From Pseudomonas extremaustralis (GTDB lineage: Bacteria; Pseudomonadota; Gammaproteobacteria; Pseudomonadales; Pseudomonadaceae): DNA of 64,000 nucleotides. This document shows positions 1 through 9,200 of this stretch, piece after piece. The notes under the pieces were generated by a model. It made no database searches. It was not told the origin of the DNA and saw only the letters and a program-made list of their open reading frames with translations. The stretch covers positions 992,001-1,056,000 of the forward strand of contig NZ_LT629689.1 in the NCBI RefSeq assembly GCF_900102035.1. Reading direction: 5' to 3'. Position 1 is the first letter of the stretch; every line of letters starts with the position of its first letter. The position numbers were made by a program, and so were the translations under genes.

Positions 1-154
1 CCTCTCCCCGGAGGGGAGAGGGAGCCGACCGAGTTGCGCGGGTTGATACATTGACCTGAACCACCGAGTCGATTGTGGATTCAGAGGCAAAGCTTCAGGT
101 CGATGCAGAGCTCCAATATTCCCCGATCGGCTCCCTCTCCCCCTGGGGAGAGGG
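1..154. repeat. Inverted pair of GC-rich palindromic modules (REP-like)
   Basis: Two hairpin-forming modules face each other. At 1-21 CCTCTCCCC pairs with GGGGAGAGG around a 3-base loop. At 133-154 CCCTCTCCCC pairs with GGGGAGAGGG around a 2-base loop. An outer arm, GGGAGCCGA at 20-28, is repeated inverted at 127-135. The pair lies just downstream of the adaptor gene that ends at 191, so it may also end or protect that transcript. It resembles the dispersed extragenic palindromes of fluorescent pseudomonads; the family assignment is inference. Confidence 0.6.
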
Positions 155-190
155 CTGGGGTGAGGGGCCAATCTCAAGCCGAACCCCGCC

Positions 191-1435
191 TCAAGACCCC
201 ACCCGCACAAACCCCGCCTTCAACCCGAACACCTCAACCCCCTGGGGCGTCGACTGCCCGGTGGTCACCGTCACCCGCTCCACCGGCTGGTCCATCGCCG
301 CGCGATACTCCACCGTCATGTCCGGCCGGATCGCCTGGCTCGGAATCACTATCGCCTGGGCATTGTTGTAGGTGACGATGGTCAGCCGCGCACTCATCCC
401 CAGGCGCACACGCTGCACTTGCTGGGGCGTCAGCTGGGGGATCGACAGGGTCACCGGAAACTGCGCGCTGCCCTGGCTGTCGCTGGCAATCGCCAACCCG
501 CTGACCACACTCACCGAGCCGGTCAGGCGCTCGCCATCAAAGCCATCGCCCAGCACTTCCACGGCCTGGCCCTGGTGCAGTTGGTTGATGTCCAGCTCGG
601 AGACTTTGGCGACGATTTTCAAGCGTTCGATATTGGCCAGCCCGAACAGCACCTGGCCTTGACTGACCTTGCTGCCGGCCTGCACGGGCGTGTTGTTGTT
701 GGCGCCGCCCTGGGGTGAGTTATTGCCGGGCGCGGGCACCACGATGCCGGAGAAGGGCGCCTTGACTTCCCGGCCGTCGAGCAGCTTGCGCAGGGCCTCG
801 TATTTCACCGTGGCGTTGGTCAGTTCCATATCGGCGATCTGCCGGTATTCGCCCTTGCCTTGCTCCAGTGCCTGTTGCAATTCGCTGCGGGCCGACGTGA
901 GGTCCAGCTGTTGTTGTTGGGCCTGTTGCTTGAGGTCGTCCAGTTCATTGCGCGGGATGATGCCGCGCTGGAACAGGTTTTCGCTTTCGGTCAGTTTGCG
1001 CTGGGTATTGCCGGCGGTCATTTCTGCGGTGCGCAGGCTGCGGCGCGCGCGGCTGACGGTGGGGCTGCTGTCCCAGTCCTGCATCTCTTGCACGGTGCGC
1101 CGGGCCTTGAGCTGGGCGGAAAGAGCGTCGCGCAATTGCACTTCCAGGGTGGACGGGTCCATGCGCAGCAGGACCTGCCCGGCCTCGACCCGCTGGCCTT
1201 GCTCCACCAGGTTGGCCTGCACATTGCCATCGAAGGGCGCAGTGAGGGTCAGGGTGGTGTCGGGCTCGATCTTGCCCACCAGGCCGATCTGGTGCACCAG
1301 CGGGTCGGGCTTGACCGCCAGCCACTGTTCGGCGGCGGTGGCCGGGTTTGAAGCCGGGCTGCGCAAGGCCAGTCCCGCGCCGGCTAGCAACACGATCACC
1401 GCAGCGCCGAGCAGGCGTTTCTGATTAGTAGTCAT
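191..1435 (-). CDS. Periplasmic adaptor of a MacAB-like tripartite exporter (HlyD/MacA family)
   Basis: The 414-residue protein should bridge the inner-membrane ABC transporter and the TolC-like channel across the periplasm. It has an N-terminal membrane anchor (about residues 8-25), a split biotinyl-lipoyl/barrel-sandwich domain (start near GKIEPDTTLTLTAPFDG), a long glutamine-rich coiled-coil hairpin (about 95-210), and beta-barrel and membrane-proximal domains at the C-terminus. It is the last gene of the operon; its start overlaps the end of the TolC-like gene by 11 bases, which implies coupled translation. Family assignment is firm. The exported substrate cannot be read from the sequence. 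Confidence 0.88.
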   Translation of the reverse strand: MTTNQKRLLGAAVIVLLAGAGLALRSPASNPATAAEQWLAVKPDPLVHQIGLVGKIEPDTTLTLTAPFDGNVQANLVEQGQRVEAGQVLLRMDPSTLEVQLRDALSAQLKARRTVQEMQDWDSSPTVSRARRSLRTAEMTAGNTQRKLTESENLFQRGIIPRNELDDLKQQAQQQQLDLTSARSELQQALEQGKGEYRQIADMELTNATVKYEALRKLLDGREVKAPFSGIVVPAPGNNSPQGGANNNTPVQAGSKVSQGQVLFGLANIERLKIVAKVSELDINQLHQGQAVEVLGDGFDGERLTGSVSVVSGLAIASDSQGSAQFPVTLSIPQLTPQQVQRVRLGMSARLTIVTYNNAQAIVIPSQAIRPDMTVEYRAAMDQPVERVTVTTGQSTPQGVEVFGLKAGFVRVGS

Positions 1436-2903
1436 TGAGGGCGATTTCCCAACTTTCCAGCGTCATGCCCAGGGTCAAGTCGAGCTGGGTCTGGGCGTTC
1501 AAATAAGCGATCAGCGCATTGATTTGCGCGTTTTCGGCGTTGCGCAGGTCGGTCTCGAAGCTCAGCACCTGGAAGTTGGTGGAGCGTCCGGCGCTGAGTT
1601 TTTCCCGCTCGATCTCGATCTTGCGCCGCGACAACTCCACCGCACGCTGGGAGATTTCATATTGGCGCCACCGGGTGCCGAGGTCGCGCACCACATCGTT
1701 GACGCTGCGTTCCAGTTCCTGGCGGGCATCGGTGATGCGGATCTCCTGGTCCTCGACGTTCACCCGCGCGCGCACTTCGGCCTGGCGCGTACTGATATCG
1801 CCGATGGGGATCTGCACCTGCACCCCGGCGTAGCTGTCCCACGTGCGGTTGCTGCTGCGCCCGGCATCGTTGTCGTAGTTGTCGCGGATCTGGTTCGCGC
1901 CGGCCACCAGGTCCACTTGCCAGCGCGCGGAGTCCTTGGCGATCACCAGGTTGAGGTCGGCCTGCTGGCTGCCGAGCAGAGTGGCGAGGTATTCCGGTTG
2001 CTGGGTCTGCGCCAGGTTGAAGGCTTGGCGCTTGTCGATCTGCATGGGCTTGGCCTCCAGGGCTTCGGTGGCGCGAATCGGCGTGGACAGGTCCAGGGCC
2101 AGCAGGCGCAGGAGCGCCAGGCGGCTGGTGTCCAGTTGGTTCTGCGCCTCTTCCACGCCCAGTTGTTGGGTGGCGATGTCGGCCTCGGTCTGCACGATTT
2201 CAAACTCGGCCATGCGCCCGGCGCTGATCAACGCCTTGTTCACTTCCAGCAAGGTGCCGGAACGCTTGAGCGCATCCTGCACGATGCTCAGTTGCTCCTG
2301 GGCGCGCAGCAACTCGCGGTAGGTGGCGATGATCTGGCTGATGGTCTGCGCCACGGTGGCCTTGAGGTTCAAACGGTTGGCCTGTTCCGCCAGGCGCGAC
2401 AGACGCAGCGGCGCGGTGGTGGCGTTCCAGCCGGCGCCGCGCATCAACGGTTGGATCAATGCCAGGTCCAGGCCGTCGCTGCGGTAGCGGCCGGCGCGGT
2501 CGGCGTTGTTCAGTTGCTGGGTCCAGGCCATGCTCAGGCGGGTGCCGTACTCACCGAGCAGGCTGGTGGCCGGCGCCACGTTGGCGTTGCGCGAATTGTC
2601 GCTGGAGCCGCGGGTACTGCGGTAATAGCTGTTGAGGGTGAGCTTGGGGTTGAACGTATCTTCGGCTACGCGCAGGTCGAATTTCTGCGCCACCCGTTGC
2701 AGGTACGCGCTGCGGATCGCCGGGTTGTTGCGCAGGCCCAGGTACACGGCGTCGCCCAGGGTCAAGCTGGTGGTCTGGGCATTCAGCGATACGCTGCGCT
2801 CGTAACCACTGCGGGTGGTACCCGGCGCCGACGGTTTGATGACTACCTCGGCGGCCACACCGGGCAGGCACACCAACGCAAGCAGCCACAGGCCTTTACT
2901 CAT
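1425..2903 (-). CDS. TolC-family outer-membrane efflux channel
   Basis: The protein is 492 residues when started at the ATG at 2901-2903, which gives a clean signal peptide (MSKGLWLLALVCLPGVAA). The longer open frame upstream has no such start and runs inside the permease gene. Two repeats of helical outer-membrane-efflux-protein sequence, rich in Ala, Gln and Leu, with beta-barrel stretches such as TRLSMAWTQQL, match the TolC/OprM architecture. The start overlaps the permease stop by 8 bases. With the adaptor and ABC genes it completes a tripartite pump in one transcript, whereas many MacAB systems recruit an unlinked TolC. Confidence 0.88.
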   Translation of the reverse strand: MSKGLWLLALVCLPGVAAEVVIKPSAPGTTRSGYERSVSLNAQTTSLTLGDAVYLGLRNNPAIRSAYLQRVAQKFDLRVAEDTFNPKLTLNSYYRSTRGSSDNSRNANVAPATSLLGEYGTRLSMAWTQQLNNADRAGRYRSDGLDLALIQPLMRGAGWNATTAPLRLSRLAEQANRLNLKATVAQTISQIIATYRELLRAQEQLSIVQDALKRSGTLLEVNKALISAGRMAEFEIVQTEADIATQQLGVEEAQNQLDTSRLALLRLLALDLSTPIRATEALEAKPMQIDKRQAFNLAQTQQPEYLATLLGSQQADLNLVIAKDSARWQVDLVAGANQIRDNYDNDAGRSSNRTWDSYAGVQVQIPIGDISTRQAEVRARVNVEDQEIRITDARQELERSVNDVVRDLGTRWRQYEISQRAVELSRRKIEIEREKLSAGRSTNFQVLSFETDLRNAENAQINALIAYLNAQTQLDLTLGMTLESWEIALNDY

Positions 2904-4101
2904 CGCGCAATGCCTCCACCGGCTGCAACCGCGAGGCCGAGACCGCCGGGTAGATACCGAAGAACAAGCCCACAAACAGCGTACTGCCGATCCCCAGGGG
3001 CAGGGCGGCGACGGCCAATGCGAACGCCCAGCCGGACAGCCACGCATACAGCCACGCGGCCGTCATGCCCAGTACCGCGCCGCACAGCGCGCCGACTGCG
3101 GTGAGCGTCACCGCTTCGAGCAGAAACAGGTTGCGGATATCCCGCTGGCGCGCGCCCAGGGCCATGCGAATGCCGATCTCGCGGCGGCGTTCCGAGACGT
3201 TCATCAGCATCACGTTCATCACGCCGACACCGCCACCGATCAGGGAGATCGCGCCCAGGGCCAGCAGCAGGTAAGCGAAGGTGCGGCTTTGGCGGGTCAT
3301 GCCGTCGATCATTTGCTGGGGCACCGTGATGCCGACCTCGTGGTCGGTGAGTTGGGCATTCAAGGCGGCGGCGGCCTGCGTCGCGATATGCTCCATGTCC
3401 TGGTCGGGGGCGGCGCGGATGATCACGTTACCGATTTGCGGGGTGGCGTAGATCCGGCGCATGCCGTCGGCGGGGAGAAACAGCGACTCGTTGGCCTGGA
3501 CCGGCATCAGCATCGCCCGTGGTTGAGGCTGCAGGAGACCCACCACCACAAACAGGTAGTCGTTGATGCGCACGCGCTCGCCCACTTTCAACGCATCGCC
3601 CGGTGTGCCCAGGCGCTGGGCCAATTGCTCGCCGATCACGGCGTAGGTTTCGTTGGCATCGAAGCTCGACAGGAAACGCCCGTCCTGCACCACCAGGCGC
3701 ATGGCGTCTTTGATGTCCGGTGTGATGCCGACCACATTGGCATTGGCGCTGCGACCATGAAACACGACAGGCCCGCTGAACAGGGTGAGCGCGCCAATAT
3801 GGGCAATACCGGGGACGGCCTGGCGCACGGCGTCGAGATCGAGGTGGGTGCGCATCGGCACATTGCTGTTGCCCTTCGGCGGGAATTGGACGACCAGGGT
3901 GTCAGTGCCCATGTCCTTGAAAATCATCGCGGCATCCACCGCCGCGTTGTGGCCGATATTGATCAATGCCACCACCGACGAACTGCCGATCACGATACCC
4001 AGCAAGGCCAGGATCGAGCGTTTGCCCAGGGTGCGCAGGCTGACGAGCGCCTCGTGCAGCAGTTGGCTCAGGCTCTGTTCGACCCGCGGGCTCATCGGCA
4101 C
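2896..4101 (-). CDS. MacB-like ABC transporter permease (FtsX-like fold)
   Basis: This 401-residue inner-membrane protein has one transmembrane helix near the N-terminus (LGKRSILALLGIVIGSSSVV, about 28-47), a large periplasmic MacB-type domain, and three C-terminal helices (about 275-390) with the family signature near NVSERRREIGIRMALGAR. It is the permease half only; the ATPase is a separate upstream gene, unlike the fused E. coli MacB. It overlaps the ATPase gene by 10 bases and the channel gene by 8. It should couple ATP hydrolysis to extrusion of substrate from the periplasm. Confidence 0.9.
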   Translation of the reverse strand: MPMSPRVEQSLSQLLHEALVSLRTLGKRSILALLGIVIGSSSVVALINIGHNAAVDAAMIFKDMGTDTLVVQFPPKGNSNVPMRTHLDLDAVRQAVPGIAHIGALTLFSGPVVFHGRSANANVVGITPDIKDAMRLVVQDGRFLSSFDANETYAVIGEQLAQRLGTPGDALKVGERVRINDYLFVVVGLLQPQPRAMLMPVQANESLFLPADGMRRIYATPQIGNVIIRAAPDQDMEHIATQAAAALNAQLTDHEVGITVPQQMIDGMTRQSRTFAYLLLALGAISLIGGGVGVMNVMLMNVSERRREIGIRMALGARQRDIRNLFLLEAVTLTAVGALCGAVLGMTAAWLYAWLSGWAFALAVAALPLGIGSTLFVGLFFGIYPAVSASRLQPVEALRDE

Positions 4102-4799
4102 CCGGCCTCTTGCACCACGCCGTTGCGCACCAGGATCTTGCGTTCCAGGCGCTCGGCGATGTGCGGGTCGTGGGTAACGATGATCAGCGTGACCTGTTGC
4201 TCGCGGTTCAGCGCCAGGAGCAGGTCCATGATCTCTTGGGCCGTGGTGCTGTCGAGGTTACCGGTGGGCTCGTCGGCGAGGATCACCGACGGCTTGCCCA
4301 CCAGCGCGCGGGCAATCGCCACGCGTTGGCGCTGGCCGCCGGAGAGATCGGCGGGACGATGGTGGGCGCGTTCGGCCAGACCGACCTGTGCGAGCATGCG
4401 CAGGGCCTGTTCCACCGACTCATGGCGCGACATACCGCGATAGCTCAGGGGCAGGGCGACGTTGTCCAGGGCGCTCAGGCGTGGCAGCAGGTTGAAGCTC
4501 TGGAATACAAAACCGATCTGCTGGTTACGGATCGCGGCCAGTTGGTCGGGGCTGGCGTTGAAAATATCGTGGCCGGCAAAGTGGTACTGGCCGCAGTTGG
4601 GCAAGTCCAGCAGGCCGAGGATATTGAGCAGGGTGCTTTTGCCGGAGCCCGAGGCACCGAGGATGCCGCAGCTGTCCCCGCTGGCGATGGACAGGCATAC
4701 ATCATTGAGAATCGACAGGTGTTGCCCGGCCAGCTGATAGCTTTTGCCGATGCCTTGCAGAGAGATCAAGCCTGGGTGCGCGGGGGTGTTTGTCATCAT
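4092..4799 (-). CDS. ABC transporter ATP-binding subunit (MacB/LolD class)
   Basis: The 235-residue nucleotide-binding subunit shows Walker A (GASGSGKST, 48-56), a Q-loop (FVFQSFNLL), the ABC signature (LSGGQRQRV), Walker B with catalytic Glu (VILADEPTGNLD) and the switch His (IIVTHD). It is the first gene of the four-gene exporter operon and is divergent from the TetR gene. The start at 4799 has an AAGG ribosome site 7 bases upstream; an ATG immediately after it (4796) is possible. Confidence 0.92.
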   Translation of the reverse strand: MMTNTPAHPGLISLQGIGKSYQLAGQHLSILNDVCLSIASGDSCGILGASGSGKSTLLNILGLLDLPNCGQYHFAGHDIFNASPDQLAAIRNQQIGFVFQSFNLLPRLSALDNVALPLSYRGMSRHESVEQALRMLAQVGLAERAHHRPADLSGGQRQRVAIARALVGKPSVILADEPTGNLDSTTAQEIMDLLLALNREQQVTLIIVTHDPHIAERLERKILVRNGVVQEAGCR

Positions 4800-5156
4800 G
4801 ACTACGCCTTCAGTCTCGATGCTGCCGCCACGCCCCTGAAAAGCTTTGTAACAAGTTCGGGAGCCGCCTGGTACGCGTCACGGACTGGTTTTGTTTCTTG
4901 TTTTTAAAATATTCTTTGAATACTAACCGCGTTCCGTCGGCTTCGCCAGCCATGGAGATAGAGCGTTTTTACCCTTTGAAACGATTTGCTCAGCGGGCGT
5001 CCATACTCCCCAACGAGTCCTCGACCTGCCTTGAAAAGCCCATCAGTCAAGGCTTTTGACCCTATGGCGGAGTGTCATCACTTGCTTTAGGACGGCGGGC
5101 CCGGTATAAAAAAATCAAATTATTTTTTAAAACAATATTTCCCACGTGGAACTTTT
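4800..5156. promoter_or_regulatory. Divergent intergenic region between the exporter operon and tetR
   Basis: These 357 bases contain no gene and must hold both promoters. A small inverted repeat, TATTC-TTT-GAATA, lies at 4910-4922. An AT-rich stretch at 5107-5150 precedes the regulator. By analogy with other TetR-pump pairs the operator should be here, but I cannot single it out. Confidence 0.4.
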
Positions 5157-5909
5157 ATGGCCGCGAAGAAACTCAGCGCTCCAAACATTACCAAGACTCG
5201 ATTGCTGGATGCGACAGAGGCTCTTTTTATCAAGTACGGTTATGACGCGGTGTTGCTGCGGCAAATTACCGAGCGTGCCCAGGTGAACCTGGCCGCCGTG
5301 AATTACCACTTCGGGGACAAGGATTCCCTGATGAAAACCCTGCTGATGCAGCGCCTGGAGCCGCTCAACGAGCAACGCCTGGAACTGCTGGCACGGTGCG
5401 AAGCCGAATCCGACGGCCCGCTGGACTGCGACACCCTGCTCGGCGTGCTGTTCGCCCCGGCCATGGGCCTGGAGCGCAGCGATCCGGCCAGTGGTGAAGG
5501 GCGTTCGTTCATTCGGTTCCTGGGGCGGGTCTACAGCGACACCTCGCCGTTCATCCAGGAATACCTCAAGGTGCATTACCAGCCGGTGTTCCAGCGTTTC
5601 TTCGAAGCCTTCGCCCTGGCCTTGCCGGATTTGCCCCGCAATGAGCTGGGCGTCCGCCTGCAATTTGCGCTCAAGGCGATTTCCGGGGTAATGGCGGGGA
5701 CTGAACTGCGCTTGCTGATGAACTCCATGAGCCTTGGCCGCCCGGCGACGGATGCCGAAGTCATGGCCAAGTTGATCACGCTGGTTTCTGCGGCGATTCG
5801 CGTGCCACAGCAAAGTCCGGAAGCTGAAAATGCCTTGGCCAAGGTGCTGGATACCCAGCGCGCGATTCGCGAGCAAGCCTCTGCATCCACAAGCAAGGTC
5901 TCGCGTTAG
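5157..5909 (+). CDS. TetR/AcrR-family transcriptional regulator
   Basis: In this 250-residue protein the N-terminal helix-turn-helix (about 12-58) carries the TetR hallmark sequence AQVNLAAVNYHFGDKDSL. The C-terminal ligand-binding half is helical and resembles the PsrA-type subgroup. It is divergent from the exporter operon with 357 bases between, the classic arrangement for a local repressor of a pump, so regulation of that operon is the best inference. The ligand is unknown. A terminator follows at 5929-5951. Confidence 0.88.
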   Translation: MAAKKLSAPNITKTRLLDATEALFIKYGYDAVLLRQITERAQVNLAAVNYHFGDKDSLMKTLLMQRLEPLNEQRLELLARCEAESDGPLDCDTLLGVLFAPAMGLERSDPASGEGRSFIRFLGRVYSDTSPFIQEYLKVHYQPVFQRFFEAFALALPDLPRNELGVRLQFALKAISGVMAGTELRLLMNSMSLGRPATDAEVMAKLITLVSAAIRVPQQSPEAENALAKVLDTQRAIREQASASTSKVSR

Positions 5910-5928
5910 GTCAAATTCCAGGCAAAAA

Positions 5929-5951
5929 AAGCCCGCTGGGGCGGCGGGCTT
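5929..5951 (+). terminator. Rho-independent terminator of the tetR gene
   Basis: AAGCCCGC and GCGGGCTT form an 8-bp stem with a short loop, 20 bases after the tetR stop. The T tract after it is imperfect. An A run precedes it. Confidence 0.75.
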
Positions 5952-6201
5952 GATTTGCAACATTTGTAACGGATGAGGCTTCACCCTACGTCTGTGGATG
6001 TGAATAAAGCGTGAAAGAAATGTAAGAGAAAGTGTGAAAGTGAAGCGTCTATTTCAAAGCACGAGCGGTTTTGTACGTGACGCTACGGACTTCCGTTCGT
6101 CGCTACTGTCAAATTTCACAGCTAGACGCCTGTACTGAGCGGGTCTTTGATTTCCCTAGGCGCGTGTTCTGTAAACACGCTGTTCAACCTGGAGAATGAA
6201 A

Positions 6202-9200
6202 ATGTCGACCAAGCCCTCCTCTTCAAGACCTGTTCCCAATGCCAAGAAACCAGCTGTCCGCAAGCCGGCGCCCTACGATCCAGCGGTTACAGTAATCGAA
6301 GATCTGGACTCTCCCTACACGTCTCCGCTACAGGTCACGCCTGTACAAGGCGCGTCGTACGGATTGGGCCTGCGTCATATCGAAGGAGGCGTCGACTTTA
6401 TCTTCGAGCGGTGGTTCGAGCTTCGAGAAGGTGACACTTATCGCATATATTTCGGGAATGTCAGCAAGGCCGATAGCACCATCACGGCCGCTCAGGTAAG
6501 CGAGGATCGATTCTTCTTGAATGTCCCTCGAGAATCATTGGGCTTTCAACCCGGCATGAGTTTTTTATTCATTCCGGACGTTTATGGTGAGGTACTCAGG
6601 ATAGGCTCCTCGACCCCCAGTACTTCCCCCCCTCAGATCGTATTTATCAAGCAAACCCGTCCTGGCGGCATTGATAAGGGCCCGTTTGAGCAGTGGCACT
6701 CGGAGCTGCATTTGACGCTTAGGGACAAGATCATCGGTGCTGGGCAAAGCACGACGGCAACGATCAAGGCCTGGGAGCACATGAGGGTCAATGACCTGGT
6801 GATGTTCTATTGGGGAGGAAATCGTTTCGAGATTCCTCGGATAACGCCCGAGCAAGTGGGGCAGGACCTGACGTTCGAGATTGACGAGGCGTTTATCGTC
6901 GCCGCCGGCAGCGGGGAGCATGCGGTGGCATTCTATTTGTATGACGAAGTGCTCAATATGTCGGGTGAATTGCAGCACTGGAGCAAGCCGGTACACATAT
7001 CGGTGAACCTGCAACTGACGCTGCTTCCCGAACCGTTCATTCTGGAGGCTGACCTTGATCTGATGGCACTGGATGCTGACGCGCTGGGCAAAGAGCCTGC
7101 AAACGCGCTGGTGGAGATCCCGTTCCGCAATCCGCCGTTGTTCCGAATCGGTGACGAGATCGTGCTGACGGTTCATGGGATGACTTTTGATGGAACCTAT
7201 ATCAGTGAGTCGTTCAGACAGAGTGTCAAGAAAGTGCCTGATTACCTCTATTTCCCGATCCGTAATGAGGTGGTCAGGTCCTTTTTGCTCAGTACGATGG
7301 TTGTCGATTACGTGCGCATACGCGCGCTGACGGAGGATCTGCCTTCCAGAAGTGCGTCCGTTGCAGTGATCGGTCAGCGTTATGATTTGCCCAAGCCGAG
7401 TGTCAATGAGGCTCATGGCCCATTCATCGCGCCGGACCATGTTCGCATTACCGTCAATATGCCTGACTACCAGCCCTCAGGTTCCCCGGGTGATGCTCTG
7501 GAGGTCAGGCTCAATGGCTTGCACGTGGATAACACCCAGGAGCTTGTTACCTCGACCCGTCTTGCGGGCACCCCCCCACGTACCCGCGACTTTGAGAACG
7601 CTCTCTATATGCGTCTGGAAGGGTTGAGGGACACCAACGTTCACTACATCGTCCACGGCGCGACTGGGTCCCGTGAATCCGAGCGTCTGTGGGTGCAAAT
7701 CGGACGGCCACCTCGGGATCAGCCGGCTCCGGTGATCTGGGAAGCGGTTAATGGCAACGTCGACCCCAAGACGGTGGGTAGCGTCGGCACCCTCGAGCTG
7801 CGGGCGAATTTCAAACAGGGCGACATCGTTACCGTCCACTACACCGGCTCGAACAGTGGTTTGCTGCAGGAGGAATACACGCTGTTCATGGACGCTAACC
7901 CGTTACTTATAGACATTTCAAAGAACTTGTTCCTCGATAACATCGACGGAACGCTCACGGTCAGCTACTGGATTGATCGTGGCGGTGTTTATCTGTATTC
8001 CGAAGAACTGGTGGTAAGCATCGGAACTGCCTTGGGTGAGTTGTTCTTGGCTGAGGTGCTGCAGGCGACGACTGAACCCGATGAACTTGACCCGATGCAG
8101 GTCTGGCCGAACGGCGCGACAGTGCGGTTGCGGTATGACTCGATCAAGCCTAAAGACAAGGTGGAGGTCAAATGGGTAGGACTGGCAGGTGCCGGCTCCT
8201 ACTTTGAAATCAAGGAAAACCAGAGCGGGGACCACATCGACTTTACCGTCCCCTCCGACGTCATCGGGTTTAATATCCACCCCCTTGGACGCGATATCCT
8301 GGTGTCGTTCACCGTTATCCGCAACGGCTTCGCCACGGATTCACCCGTTCTGACGCTGCGCCTGCTGAGCCTGCATCATCCGTCGGGTCCGGTAATCGAC
8401 AGCATTGGCGAGGATGCGGTACTGCACGTGCCGCTGCTTGCCGATTTTGATGAAACCCGCGTACCTGCCTGGCCTTACGCCAAGGTAGGGCAGCGCATGT
8501 GGCTCGCGTATGACGGTACGCGCAATACGGGTGCGGCTTATAAAAACGAGATTTTTCGTGCGCGTCCTGTCGACGTCAGTGAGGCGCTCTATGGCGTCAG
8601 CAGCGAAACGCCGGTGCTGGCGTTGCGTAATTTGCAGGAGTGGTCGGAGTTGACCATCCGCTTCTGGGTCGCGTTTGACCATAGCGATGAACTCGACAAC
8701 GCGGTGTTGTTTGAGGTCCGGCACCATAGGATCGAGCTGGTGTCCGCTACCTTTCCTTTCCCGAAAATCAAGGATTCGGTGCCCCAGGATGAACAGGTGG
8801 TGTCCATCAATCCCCTGAGCGTCGAAAACAAATGTCAAGTGCTGGTGAGTTATCCGAACATGAACCAGGGCGGTACGGACAGGGTTACCTTGAACTGGAT
8901 CTACGCGGACGGGAGCATCGCGTATATCGCGACCCAGGACGGGCTGGACGGTGGCACCGTAACGTTCAATATCAAAAACGACCTCATCGCTCGCAGCGTC
9001 AACAGCACGATTCACCTGCAGTATTCGGTTGAGCTGGGCCGGGGAGGGTCCGCCGTCTCCGAAGAGCAAACGGTCGTGGTGGGCACCATCCTGCCGGCCA
9101 GTCTTCCGCGTGCACTGATCAATAACGTGGCCCACGGTGGCAGCCTTAACCCGCCGGGCTTCACGGGCGATGGCTTGGCGGCCAGTCAAAAATGGCCCCT

